64,000 nucleotides of DNA from the NCBI RefSeq assembly GCF_001403875.1, contig NZ_LN884298.1:434001-498000 (forward strand), read 5' to 3'. The notes below the pieces were generated by a model. That model did not search any database. It was not told where the DNA came from and saw only the letters and a program-made list of their open reading frames with translations. The stretch comes from Paenibacillus ihumii. Its GTDB lineage: Bacteria > Bacillota > Bacilli > Paenibacillales > Paenibacillaceae. Positions 9,034 through 18,500 of the stretch are shown here, one piece after another. The position numbers and the translations under genes are program-made. How positions within the stretch are numbered: the stretch's first letter is position 1; each line of letters begins with the position of its first letter.

Positions 9034-10578
9034 TTAGAACATGGTGCTTCTTTTTTTGTATTCATTCGGGGACATCCGCATCCGGGCCTCAAATTGCTTG
9101 AAGAACTGGCCGTAATGACTGTAGCCGACCCGCTCGGCTATTTCGCTGTTCTTCAGCTCGCTCTGCTCCAGCAGGCGCGCCGCCTCTTCAATCCGCAGAT
9201 CATGAATGAGCTCATTAAAGCTGAGTCCATTCTTCTTCAGCAGCAGCTGCCCTAAATATGCCGGGTGCATGTAGAATATTTCGCCCAATTTCTTCAGGGT
9301 GAGGCGCTCGCGGAAATGCTCCCGAATGTAATCATTGACCTCCTGCACAACCCCCTGTGACTGCTTGGATTGCTCTTTGGCAAGCAGTTCAATGCCTTCC
9401 GTGCCGCATGCCAGCAGAAGCTCCATCAGATCGCTCAGAATATAGACCGAATCCGATAATCCGGGAAGCTCATATTTCCCGAACAGCTGCCCCGGCTTCG
9501 TCTCGCTGGTCTTCTCCACATATTCCATGATTCTGCACATGATATGGATCACGGCCTTCTTGACGATTTCAGGGGCGATCAGCATTTCCCGAAAGCTTCG
9601 AGCCGCCGAATGTATGGCCTCCTGTAATGCCTCCTGATCCAGAAGAGTAACCGCCAAAGTAATCCGTTCGACCAGCTGCAGCTGATCATAATGATAATTC
9701 AGAGGACCCTTCGAAATTTGTTCATAGCGGAATATACGGTCGTATGCCGTGTCATAGAATTTATAAATCATCGCTGCCTTGGCAGTTCGATAACTATGGC
9801 CGATCTGGAGCAAGTCTCCTGCTTCCTCGCCCGTAACGATAAATACGCGCTGCCCAGCATATAGCCGCACCAGCTCCCAGAGCATCCGGCACGAGGCCTG
9901 CTCCCCGTCCTTGCTCCCGGATTGGCCGTATACGATGCCGAAGCGGTTCATGTCCAGATCAATGAGATACATCGCTTCTTCCTGATACAGCAGAGCCGCC
10001 GCCTGGCCCCGCAATTCGGCAAAAGCATCCGCTTCCGTCTGCACGAGGCAGAAGTTCCATCTCTCCCGGATCTCTGATACCCGGCCTAACAGCGAAGCCG
10101 CGGCTGGATCCGAGGGCTGCCCCTGCAGCATAGTCTTAATGCCCGATACAATTTCCTCATAGGAGGCGATCTGGTTCAGGCTCTGCTCCTCCTTCTCCTG
10201 TACCAGCACCTTATGAATTTCAGCCAGCTCCTTCTCGGCCTCTTCAGGTATGATCGGCTTCAACAAATAGTGATTCACGCCGTAACGCAGCGCCCGCTGA
10301 GCATACTCAAATTCACTGTACCCGCTGAGAATGACGAAGCGAACGCCGCGGGTCTGCTCCTCCTGCCAGGATGCGATCATTTCTAGCCCGTTCATCAGCG
10401 GCATGTTGACATCCGTCACGACCAAATCCGGCTGAAGCTCTTTGATCAGCTTCAGGCCTTCAACTCCGTTACTTCCGGTCCCGCATACCTCGAATCCGAT
10501 GCCCGGCCAGTCGATCCACAGCTGCATCCCCTCCAGCGCACCGGGCTCATCGTCAATCAAGAGCACTTTGAAGGTCAT
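9034..10578 (-). CDS. Response regulator, YesN type (REC + AraC HTH)
   Basis: A 514-residue response regulator. The receiver domain (about 1-120) has the acidic pair in LLIDDEPG, the phospho-acceptor Asp in LVVTDVNMP and the conserved Lys in YLLKPI. The C-terminal AraC-type double helix-turn-helix (about 405-510) reads LTLKKLGEIFYMHPAYLGQLLLKK and ends GYSHYGQFFKQFEARMRMSPNEYKK. It follows the sensor kinase gene by 17 bases. It probably activates the xylo-oligosaccharide transport/GH10 unit immediately downstream. It is one of two YesN-type regulators flanking the same kinase. Confidence 0.92.
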   Translation of the reverse strand: MTFKVLLIDDEPGALEGMQLWIDWPGIGFEVCGTGSNGVEGLKLIKELQPDLVVTDVNMPLMNGLEMIASWQEEQTRGVRFVILSGYSEFEYAQRALRYGVNHYLLKPIIPEEAEKELAEIHKVLVQEKEEQSLNQIASYEEIVSGIKTMLQGQPSDPAAASLLGRVSEIRERWNFCLVQTEADAFAELRGQAAALLYQEEAMYLIDLDMNRFGIVYGQSGSKDGEQASCRMLWELVRLYAGQRVFIVTGEEAGDLLQIGHSYRTAKAAMIYKFYDTAYDRIFRYEQISKGPLNYHYDQLQLVERITLAVTLLDQEALQEAIHSAARSFREMLIAPEIVKKAVIHIMCRIMEYVEKTSETKPGQLFGKYELPGLSDSVYILSDLMELLLACGTEGIELLAKEQSKQSQGVVQEVNDYIREHFRERLTLKKLGEIFYMHPAYLGQLLLKKNGLSFNELIHDLRIEEAARLLEQSELKNSEIAERVGYSHYGQFFKQFEARMRMSPNEYKKRSTMF

Positions 10579-10595
10579 GATCTCTTCCCCCTTAG

Positions 10596-12392
10596 TTATG
10601 CATGTTCAAGAAGCTTAAGCGGAATTTCATAGCTAATCTCAGTTCCCTGTCCAGGCTGGCTGACAATATCGAAGCGAACCTGGTCGTCATAATACAATTC
10701 CAGCCGCCGGTAGACATTGCGCATACCGATGCTCGTTCCTGTGGAATTCTCATTGCGCACGGCGAGAATAATCTCCCGAAGCTTGGCTGCCTCCATGCCC
10801 TTGCCGTTATCCGCAATGACGATGCGCAGGCGGGCATCCCTCACCGTGGCGCTGATCCGCACCAGGCCGAGCCCGTCGATCGCCTGGATGCCATGCTTGC
10901 AGGCATTCTCGACGAGCGGCTGAATGCTCATCTTCGGAATTTTATATTGGAGCGCCTCTTCCTCGATCTCGAACTGATAATCGAATTTCTCCCTGAAGCG
11001 GAATTTCTCGATCTTCAAATACATCTCAATGAACATAAGCTCTTCCTCAAGCGTTACGACATCTTCCTTCCAGCCGAGCAGCCTGCGCAGCAGCTTGGAC
11101 AAGCTCTTGATGATATCGGTCACGTCGGAATAATTGTTCTTCGTGCATACGACCAATATAGCGTTCAACGTATTGAACAAGAAGTGGGGATTCATCTGGC
11201 TCTGCATAAAATTGAGCTCTGCCCTCACCCGCTCCATCTCCAGGCTTTTCTTCTGAATCTCGAGCTTGTACACGTTGTTGATCAGGGAATTGATTTTCGC
11301 GGTCATCCGGTTGAAATTGCGGATCAAGCCGCCGATTTCATCGCGTCCCTCGTCAATCTGAATCAGATCGAATTTCTCGTTGGATACCTTCTGCATATGT
11401 CTGGACAGCCGCTTGACCCTGTAGTTATAGGAGCGCAGCATGACGTAAATAAATATCGTGGCCATCAAAGTAACGGCCGCAGCCATCGCGCCAACGAACA
11501 AACGCATGTCGAGCATGGCCTTGGAAATCCGCGTGCCCTCGACGAGTCCGATCAGCCGCCAGCCTTTTACGTATTTGGCCGTCCCGATTGAAACCATATG
11601 TACATCCTCGTCCTTATAATGCTCGGGCAGCTTAAATACGGGATACGGATCCAAGCTGCCTCTCTGATAGCCGCTCTGCGACGACATAATAATCTGGTTG
11701 CGCTCATTGACCAGGTAGAGATTCAGATAGTCTTTCTCCCGCACGATCACATCGTAAATTTTGCTTAGGTCGATATCGATGCGCAGCAGCTTTTCATAGG
11801 TATTGAAATGGTCGATATAATCCATTTTCTCGATCACGCTCAAATAAGGGACCGTAAAAGTCCTGTCGCTGCTGCCCGTGGCCTGGTACGCCGCAACCAG
11901 CACGCTCTCGTCCGACGCCTTCCACAGCTTATACCAGTCGCTGCGCTTCACCTCCTCATTGATGACCTGATAATTCCCTCCGCTTACGATGGATTCATTG
12001 TCCGTAAAAATCGTAATGCGCTGAATCTGGTTATTGACCGGCATGTAGCTGGTTACCCGGTGGCGAAGCTGCTCATCGAACGCGACATAGAAGTCCAGCT
12101 GGTCCTCATATACCTGATCCAGCATTTCGTACAGCGTTCTATCCCTGCTCAAGGCATGGCTGACCGCCACGCCCCCATCGAGATAGTCGTGGATATCCTT
12201 GCGGGCCCGCTCCAGCGAAATTTCCAGGTTCTGCTCCTCCCTTGACGTAATCAGCTGGGACATGCGATCCATAAAAAATATATTCAGAAGAATGATCGGA
12301 AGAAGCACGCCGATAAAGAAAATGAGCAGAAACTTATAGTTTAGCGGAATATCATTCACGATTTTTCTAAGCTTGAATTTACTCTCAGACAT
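10596..12392 (-). CDS. Sensor histidine kinase, YesM type
   Basis: A 598-residue membrane kinase with a TM segment at about 18-40, a large extracellular dCACHE-like sensing region, a second TM around 290-315, then HAMP (to about 370), a His-kinase domain with the phospho-acceptor motif QMNPHFLFNTL, and an ATPase domain with the N-box QPLVENACKHG and G-box DNGKGM. Its start abuts the stop of the upstream regulator gene with no gap, and the AGGAGGAG ribosome binding site lies inside that gene. It likely senses a xylan-derived sugar, directly or through the binding lipoprotein. Confidence 0.93.
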   Translation of the reverse strand: MSESKFKLRKIVNDIPLNYKFLLIFFIGVLLPIILLNIFFMDRMSQLITSREEQNLEISLERARKDIHDYLDGGVAVSHALSRDRTLYEMLDQVYEDQLDFYVAFDEQLRHRVTSYMPVNNQIQRITIFTDNESIVSGGNYQVINEEVKRSDWYKLWKASDESVLVAAYQATGSSDRTFTVPYLSVIEKMDYIDHFNTYEKLLRIDIDLSKIYDVIVREKDYLNLYLVNERNQIIMSSQSGYQRGSLDPYPVFKLPEHYKDEDVHMVSIGTAKYVKGWRLIGLVEGTRISKAMLDMRLFVGAMAAAVTLMATIFIYVMLRSYNYRVKRLSRHMQKVSNEKFDLIQIDEGRDEIGGLIRNFNRMTAKINSLINNVYKLEIQKKSLEMERVRAELNFMQSQMNPHFLFNTLNAILVVCTKNNYSDVTDIIKSLSKLLRRLLGWKEDVVTLEEELMFIEMYLKIEKFRFREKFDYQFEIEEEALQYKIPKMSIQPLVENACKHGIQAIDGLGLVRISATVRDARLRIVIADNGKGMEAAKLREIILAVRNENSTGTSIGMRNVYRRLELYYDDQVRFDIVSQPGQGTEISYEIPLKLLEHA

Positions 12393-13952
12393 CTACAGCT
12401 CCTCCTGGTTCCAAGCCGCCTTAATCCCGGCAGCCTGCTTGTATGCCGATGGCAGCATCCCGGTGCTCTGTTTGAATTTATTAATAAAATAATCCGTATT
12501 GGGGTAGCCGACCTGCACGGCTACATCGGAAATCTTCAGCTGGGTCCGCTTCAGCAGGCGCTTGGCTTCCTCAATCCGCTTCTCGTTCAAGTACGCGTTA
12601 AACGATTGCCCCGTATTCTTCTTGAATAACTGCCCCAGATAAGTCGCGTTCATGTGAAATTGACGTGCCAGCTCCTGAAGCTGGAGCCTGCTGCGGAATT
12701 CCCGGTCAACGTACTGGATGACATGAAAGATCGTATTGGACTCATTCTCCCGTTTCAATTCGCTTATTCGCAGAGCCCCACGAGCGCATAGCTGCTCCAC
12801 GTACCGCTCCAACCTGCAATAATCCGCCTGCTCGCCCAACAAACCGCACTTCTCCTGCACCGTCCCCATCAGCGTATTCGGATCTCCGCCGAGCTCTGCG
12901 ATCCGCTCGCAGATCAGCCATTCCAGGTTAACGACATAAGCCTTCGCCGCCTCAATGTCGGGCACGCGGCAGACGAAGGAAGCGATAAATTCCTTTACGG
13001 AGGCCCCGATATTTGTCTCGTCTCCGGCAAGAACAGCAGCAAAGAGCTGATCAAGCTTCGCTTTGAGCGCTTCGTAGTTCACTTGGCCTTTGTAATCCCC
13101 GCAAAAATAGAACAGGCCGGTTCTTCCCTGACCCCGCTTGGCCCGGGCCACTTCGGCCGCTTGCCGGTACAGCTCCCGGATGGAGGCGATTCCCCGGCCC
13201 GTGCCGCTAACCGCTATCATGACAGGCTCCTCCGAGCTTGCCGATAGCCGCCTGTGCAGCTCAGCACCGGCCTCCCCTACCCTGCCATCCAGACTCCGAT
13301 TCGCTTGTACGAACAAGCCTGTTCTTCCGGATGGGTCAAGGAAGGCGTGAACGGCTTCCGCTGGAAAGAAAGCTGCAGCCCATGAGCTCAAGTCCTCGGA
13401 AGCGGCAGCGGCTTCGATCAAGATGCATTGCAGCTCCGAGTCCTCCCGCAGCTGCATCGTGCTTGCAGCCTGCTGCCACAGGCGTTCGCCCGTCTCCCCC
13501 TGAATCAAGCGCTTAATGATGTTGTTCACGACAAATTGCTGCTGCTGCCGGCGGGCTTGCTCCGAGGCAAGTTCGTTATGAATGCTGGTGCTAAGCTTGA
13601 CCAGCAAGGCATCTATATCCTCATCATCTACGGGCTTGAGCAGATATTCGGCTACTCTCTGCCGCATAGCGGCCCGCGCATAATCAAAATCGTCGTAACC
13701 GCTCAGCACAACGAATTTGGGCGGCCGCGGCAGGAGCCGGTTGCACTGCTCAATCAACTCAAGGCCGTTCAGGTTCGGCATATGGATGTCCGTGATCACC
13801 AGCTCGGGGTGATGATCCTGTATCAGGCGGAGCGCCTCGGTACCATTCAGCGCTTCTCCGCAAATGCGGAAGCCGTATTTATCCCAAGCAATCATCGTCC
13901 TCAGCCCTTCGAGAATCCAGGGCTCATCATCTACCAGCAATACATTCAGCAT
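12393..13952 (-). CDS. Response regulator, YesN type (REC + AraC HTH), first gene of the regulatory operon
   Basis: Receiver domain with VLLVDDEPW, the Asp in LVITDIHMP and the Lys in YLLKPVDDED. The C-terminal AraC HTH contains LQLQELARQFHMNATYLGQL and VGYPNTDYFINKFKQ. A longer frame exists to 14057, but GAGGAGG sits nine bases before the ATG at 13952 (MLNVLLVDDEPW), which places the receiver domain at the very N-terminus as in the family, giving 519 residues. It is first in a regulator-kinase-regulator transcript and divergent from the deacetylase gene. Confidence 0.9.
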   Translation of the reverse strand: MLNVLLVDDEPWILEGLRTMIAWDKYGFRICGEALNGTEALRLIQDHHPELVITDIHMPNLNGLELIEQCNRLLPRPPKFVVLSGYDDFDYARAAMRQRVAEYLLKPVDDEDIDALLVKLSTSIHNELASEQARRQQQQFVVNNIIKRLIQGETGERLWQQAASTMQLREDSELQCILIEAAAASEDLSSWAAAFFPAEAVHAFLDPSGRTGLFVQANRSLDGRVGEAGAELHRRLSASSEEPVMIAVSGTGRGIASIRELYRQAAEVARAKRGQGRTGLFYFCGDYKGQVNYEALKAKLDQLFAAVLAGDETNIGASVKEFIASFVCRVPDIEAAKAYVVNLEWLICERIAELGGDPNTLMGTVQEKCGLLGEQADYCRLERYVEQLCARGALRISELKRENESNTIFHVIQYVDREFRSRLQLQELARQFHMNATYLGQLFKKNTGQSFNAYLNEKRIEEAKRLLKRTQLKISDVAVQVGYPNTDYFINKFKQSTGMLPSAYKQAAGIKAAWNQEEL

Positions 13953-14131
13953 GTTCATTCGCCTCCTCTGTTCTATTGCTACTCGTGAAAGCGCATTCAT
14001 ATTTCCCAATGTCCTGACTGCGGTGAAGAGATACTTAAGTAAGGCTGATTCTATCAAAGGAGGATTAAAAAAGAAATATCGAGAAGATATATAATTATCA
14101 TTTTGATATTATCGAAAAGGAGGCTTCATTC

Positions 14132-14773
14132 ATGTTCAGCACCGCAGTTATTCATAAATTCGATACCGATCAGAAAGCCGTTGCGTTTACTTTTGACGAT
14201 GGTCCACACCCTGTCTATACGCCCCAAATCCTGGATATTTTCCGGGAAGCGGGCGCCGCGGCCAAGGCGACCTTCTTCATGGTCGGCAGCCAGATTGAGC
14301 AGTATCCCGAGCTAGCGCGCACCGTTCACGGCGAAGGGCACGAGATCGGCAACCATACTTATACGCATCCTTATTTATCGAAGCTTAGCGCAGAGGAATT
14401 CGCCGAGGAAGTCATTCGGACGGAGCGCCTGATTCAGGAGACGATCGGCGTTAAGCCGCTAACCTTTCGTCCTCCTTATTTTGATTATAACGAGCAGGCC
14501 GCGGAGTGGATCAGCAGCCGGGGGTATATCACGGCCGGAGCGGTAAACGGCGAGGCCATGGATTGGGAGCAGCCGGGAGTGGCGCATATTGTCGAGAAGA
14601 CGCGGGAGAAGCTGTCCCCGGGAAGTGTGCTGCTCTTTCACGACGGCTTCGGCGACCGCTCACAAACGGTAGAGGCAGTACGCACGCTCGTCACTGAGCT
14701 GGCTGCCGAAGGATACCGCCTGGTCACCGTCAGCGATTTAGTCAGGATGTCCTCCTCGGTCAGAGGGGAGTAA
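14132..14773 (+). CDS. Polysaccharide deacetylase (NodB/CE4)
   Basis: A 213-residue NodB-homology domain. The metal/catalytic Asp-Asp motif is TFDDGPHP, the metal-binding histidines lie in HEIGNHTYTHP, the RPPYFDYN motif is present, and LLFHDGFGDRS contains the final catalytic His. There is no signal peptide or membrane anchor, so it is either cytoplasmic or exported by another route. The ribosome binding site AAAGGAGG is at about 14116-14123. It would remove N- or O-acetyl groups from peptidoglycan, chitin oligomers or xylan. Its position divergent from the xylan regulators makes acetyl-xylan fragments possible, but this is only inference. Confidence 0.88.
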   Translation: MFSTAVIHKFDTDQKAVAFTFDDGPHPVYTPQILDIFREAGAAAKATFFMVGSQIEQYPELARTVHGEGHEIGNHTYTHPYLSKLSAEEFAEEVIRTERLIQETIGVKPLTFRPPYFDYNEQAAEWISSRGYITAGAVNGEAMDWEQPGVAHIVEKTREKLSPGSVLLFHDGFGDRSQTVEAVRTLVTELAAEGYRLVTVSDLVRMSSSVRGE

Positions 14774-14781
14774 AGGTATAC

Positions 14782-14820
14782 AAAGGGAGCCGCATTTCAT
14801 GCATCATGCAGCTTCCTTTT
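14782..14820 (+). terminator. Terminator after the deacetylase gene
   Basis: An interrupted hairpin (AAAGGGAGC... with ...GCTTCCTTT) eight bases past the stop codon is followed by TTTCTT. The stem has mismatches, so efficiency is uncertain. The rest of the stretch to 15017 shows no gene I can support. Confidence 0.55.
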
Positions 14821-15017
14821 CTTCCTGAACTTATTCGGCTACCTATTCGGCTTAATCCGTTTGCATGCCTCCCCTGCATTTTCGTCTCCTATTTTGACTG
14901 CAGAAGATCAAGCCCTAGAATACGTGATTGTCACTTCAGCACAGCATGCTTTGTTGAGCAATTGAAAAGGTGTAGGCCAGATAAATTTCTCTTTTTCGTG
15001 TATGGCCGCAAAAAAAG

Positions 15018-15037
15018 AGGAGAGGCGAGCCTCTCCT
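15018..15037 (-). terminator. Intrinsic terminator of the SRPBCC gene
   Basis: An 8-bp stem AGGAGAGG/CCTCTCCT with a CGAG tetraloop is followed on the minus strand by seven T residues. It begins at the SRPBCC stop codon. Confidence 0.85.
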
Positions 15038-15506
15038 ACTTCAAAAGAATTTCTTTATATTTCTCGTACCATATTTTCCATTCTTCATGTCGTCGTTCAA
15101 CAGCCTGCCCGTTCATCAATTTCTGTATAACATTCAGGCATACATGCCAGCCGGCTAGATCCTTTGGGGTATGGTCCGTAATTTTGACTAACTTCTCAAT
15201 GAGGATGAGACGGCACCCGCCCGCTTCCGGATGTATCTCAAAACGCACCTGATCCCCGCCCCATGCGTATTCCAGTACGGAGCCTGGCCTGAGCCCTATA
15301 ATCTTGAGCTCTTCAAACGTTCCGTTCTGCATATCGAACCTGACGGCTCCTCCTTCACGGAGATCGTCGATCCGAAGCTCCGGGAACCATTGGGCCAGCT
15401 TGTCGTTCTCGGTCAACCAGGACCAGACCTCCCGGGCAGAATGCTCGAGGTACCGTTCAAAATATGCGATATATCCTTGCCCGGCCTGCCGGATGTCTGC
15501 TAACAA
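15036..15506 (-). CDS. SRPBCC (AHSA1/START-like) domain protein
   Basis: A 156-residue single-domain protein. It has the AHSA1-like helix-grip pattern: FERYLEHSAREVWSWLTENDKLAQWFPE at the N-terminus, VLEYAWGGDQVRFEI in the middle and a C-terminal helix with GWHVCLNVIQKLM. Proteins of this family bind hydrophobic ligands or act as cochaperone-like factors. No specific function can be assigned. It stands alone between the deacetylase and the PL9 gene. Confidence 0.8.
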   Translation of the reverse strand: MLADIRQAGQGYIAYFERYLEHSAREVWSWLTENDKLAQWFPELRIDDLREGGAVRFDMQNGTFEELKIIGLRPGSVLEYAWGGDQVRFEIHPEAGGCRLILIEKLVKITDHTPKDLAGWHVCLNVIQKLMNGQAVERRHEEWKIWYEKYKEILLK

Positions 15507-15578
15507 TAGAGTTCCTCCTCATCTAGCGGCGCCGCTTGCCGCAATGGAATATTCCTATTATGCAACGCGGCGCCCCAG

Positions 15579-18500
15579 TTATGCCCGATCCAGCAGCCGC
15601 AGGATCATCGTTACCGCTTCAGCGCGTGTCGCCGTCTCCTGCGGTGCGAAGCGGTTGCCGTCCCGGCCGGCTGCAAGGCCCTGCTTCTGCATGGCTGCCA
15701 CAGCCTCTTTGGCCCAGGCCGGGATCTCCTTATCGTCGGCGAAGCTCGTAGCGTTCCCCGCAGCCGGCTTCAGTCCTGCCGCTCTAGCGAGCATCGACGT
15801 CATCTCGGCGCGTGTAACCGCCTTGGCAGGTCGGAAGCTGCCGTCCTCATAGCCGCTTACGATTCCCGCCTGCAGGGCTTGGGCTATCGCGTTCCGCGCC
15901 CATGGACGAATGCTGCCCTGATCGGTGAAGCTTAACTCCGATGCCGCCTCTCCAACTTCGCCCAGCTTGAACGCCTTTGTAAGCATCACGGCGAATTCGG
16001 CGCGAGTAACCGCTCCATTCGGCTTGAACGTTCCATCCGGATAACCGTTCACGAATCCTCTCGCCGCTGCTTCCCGGATGCTTGCTTCCGCCCAATGTCC
16101 ATCCGTATCGGTAAATGCGACGGCGGAAGGCCGGGCCGGAATGGCAGGCTCATTGCCGTGATCCCCGCTTCCGGGAGAAGATTGATCCGATGAGTCCTCA
16201 GGTTTCTCGCCGCCAGTGCCTCCCGTGCTGCCTGTTCCGGTGCTGCCGCTGCTCCAGCTGCCGCCAGAGCTGCCTTCGCCTGGAGTTCCGCCACCTGGAT
16301 TCTCGCCGCCATTGTCTCCGCCGTCCGGATTTTCCCCAGGATTCCCCGGCTCCTGGAAGCCGATAAATCTCAAGAAGTCGCCCCAGATAACATTCCCCTC
16401 GGCATCCCTCTCATAACTAACGACCGGCTCAAGACTAGCAAAGCTGGCATCGGTCAGCTCCTTCCCCGACTTGTTCTTGGAGACCTTGCCGTCAAACATA
16501 AAATTATTATCCGCAGCATTCGACGCCGGGTAGTTATCCTTCGCGATGTCAATTGTCCGGTAGGACAGGAAGCCGTCGATCGTAAAGTCCGGCGTAATAT
16601 GCGAATACGTCGTAAAGCTCAAATTCCCTCCGTCATTGTTGAAGCCGGTGTTGTTAATCGCAATGACGCCGGGATTGCTGTTGCTGGTAAAGCCGTAAGC
16701 ACCGTTGCCGAAGGCGATGGAATTACGGATTACATGGGGAACGTGAATGCCTTCCCCGCCCAGCTTGAAGCCGTTCTTGTCTCCCGCGCCTACCGTACCG
16801 TCGGTCAGAAATCCATTATTGAATGCAGCGCTGTTCTCGATCACCACTGCACCGATCGCGCCTGTTCCTGCCTTCGTGTACAAGTCCCAGCCATCGTCAA
16901 TATTGTTGTGGGACAAGCAGCCCCTGAACACATTTCCGACGCCTGAAGTAAGCTTGGCAGCGAAGCCGTCGGCATTGTTGTCGGACGGATCGCGATTGTC
17001 AAATGCGGTGCTGTTCAGAATCAGGTTGTACGACGGCCATTCCGCCGGATCCTGGGCGCTCGGATCCGTACGGCTGATCTGCAGCCCTGTGTCGCCGTTG
17101 GCATAGAATCTGCTGTTCTCAACGATGTTATGGCTTCCCCCTACGGTAAAGCCCTTCGTATTGCCTGCGGAACGGGTGAAGTCCAGCCCCTTGATATGCC
17201 AATAGTCTCCGCTCAGCACAACGCCTTCCGTTTTCTTGTCGAAGTCGATAACAGGCCTTGCGCCCTCCGCCGCCGTCAAATATTTCATCGCGCCGGGTTT
17301 CCCGTCGTTATACTTCTTGATTTCAATTTTGGAGCTGCGCAAGTAGCGGCCATCCTGCAGCACGATGCGCTGGCCCGGCTTCACGTAATCGATCGCCGTA
17401 TCGATATCCAGCGGGCGATCGGCTGTCCCGTCACCGCCGCTCGTTCCGGTCGGGGATACAATAATATCCTGGCCTGCCGCATATTCCCTGACCTCCACCG
17501 TGAAATTGCGAACGATTTTGTCATAGGAGGTTAATTTCTGCGTATCGTCCGGCACAAAAACAATGCTGAAATTCGTATCGCTCTGTGCCGCAAGCGCGGC
17601 CGGAACCGCCAGACGCTGGCCGGCTTCCACAGCAGCATCCTGCTGAATGACCGTTTGCCCCTGCTTTACCGTAACCGTACCGTCCACATTCGCCCGCAGA
17701 ACGAGCTCATAATCGGTTTCCGGCGTCTTCTCCAGCGAGAGCACCTCAAGCTGCGGCTCAACTGGCTCGGCTGGCGGCACAACTCTCGGCGCATCCGTAT
17801 CCGCCGCAGTAACGGTAAGCTCCACATTGCTGACGATGATCGTCGCAACCCGTGCCGTATAGAAGCCGACATACATCTTGGAGTCCTGCACATTTAAAAT
17901 ATCCGGCGTAAAAACGATCTCCTCTTGTCCGTTGTTCAGCTTGCCGGTAAAGCCGCTATTCGTCTTGGCAAGCGTCAAGCGGTACGGCGCTGCCGGATGA
18001 GTATTGCCGGCTGCCGGGCGCTCGTTTTGCAGCATGATCTTCTGAACCCCCTGGCTGCCTGCGCCGTCCGACGTCTCAACGCCTGTACGCACAAACAGCT
18101 GCGTCCCGTTGTCATCCCTCGTGCCGCCGCTATACCCGCCAACGGCTGCGATGTTAGAGGCAAACACGCTCGAATTGCCCTTCACGCCAATGGCGTCTCT
18201 GGCCATAAGGCCGAATGACTCCTGGCCGTCATTCGGGTTCTTCGCATAGGCTACTACCTGAATGTCCGCGGATAACACAAAATTGTCCTTGGCCGCATCC
18301 AGCTCGGTATAGTAATACGTAATTCCATCATGATCCCCGGTCACTTTACCGCCATCCGCAGCTACAAGCTCAATCGAGCCGTCAGCATGGATCGTGGCGT
18401 AATTGCTCTTAGCCGAGGTCGATTGGCCAAAATAAGTCGTCTGCCATTCAGGGGCCGATACCTCTCGAACCGTGACCTTATACGTGATCGGACGGATCGA

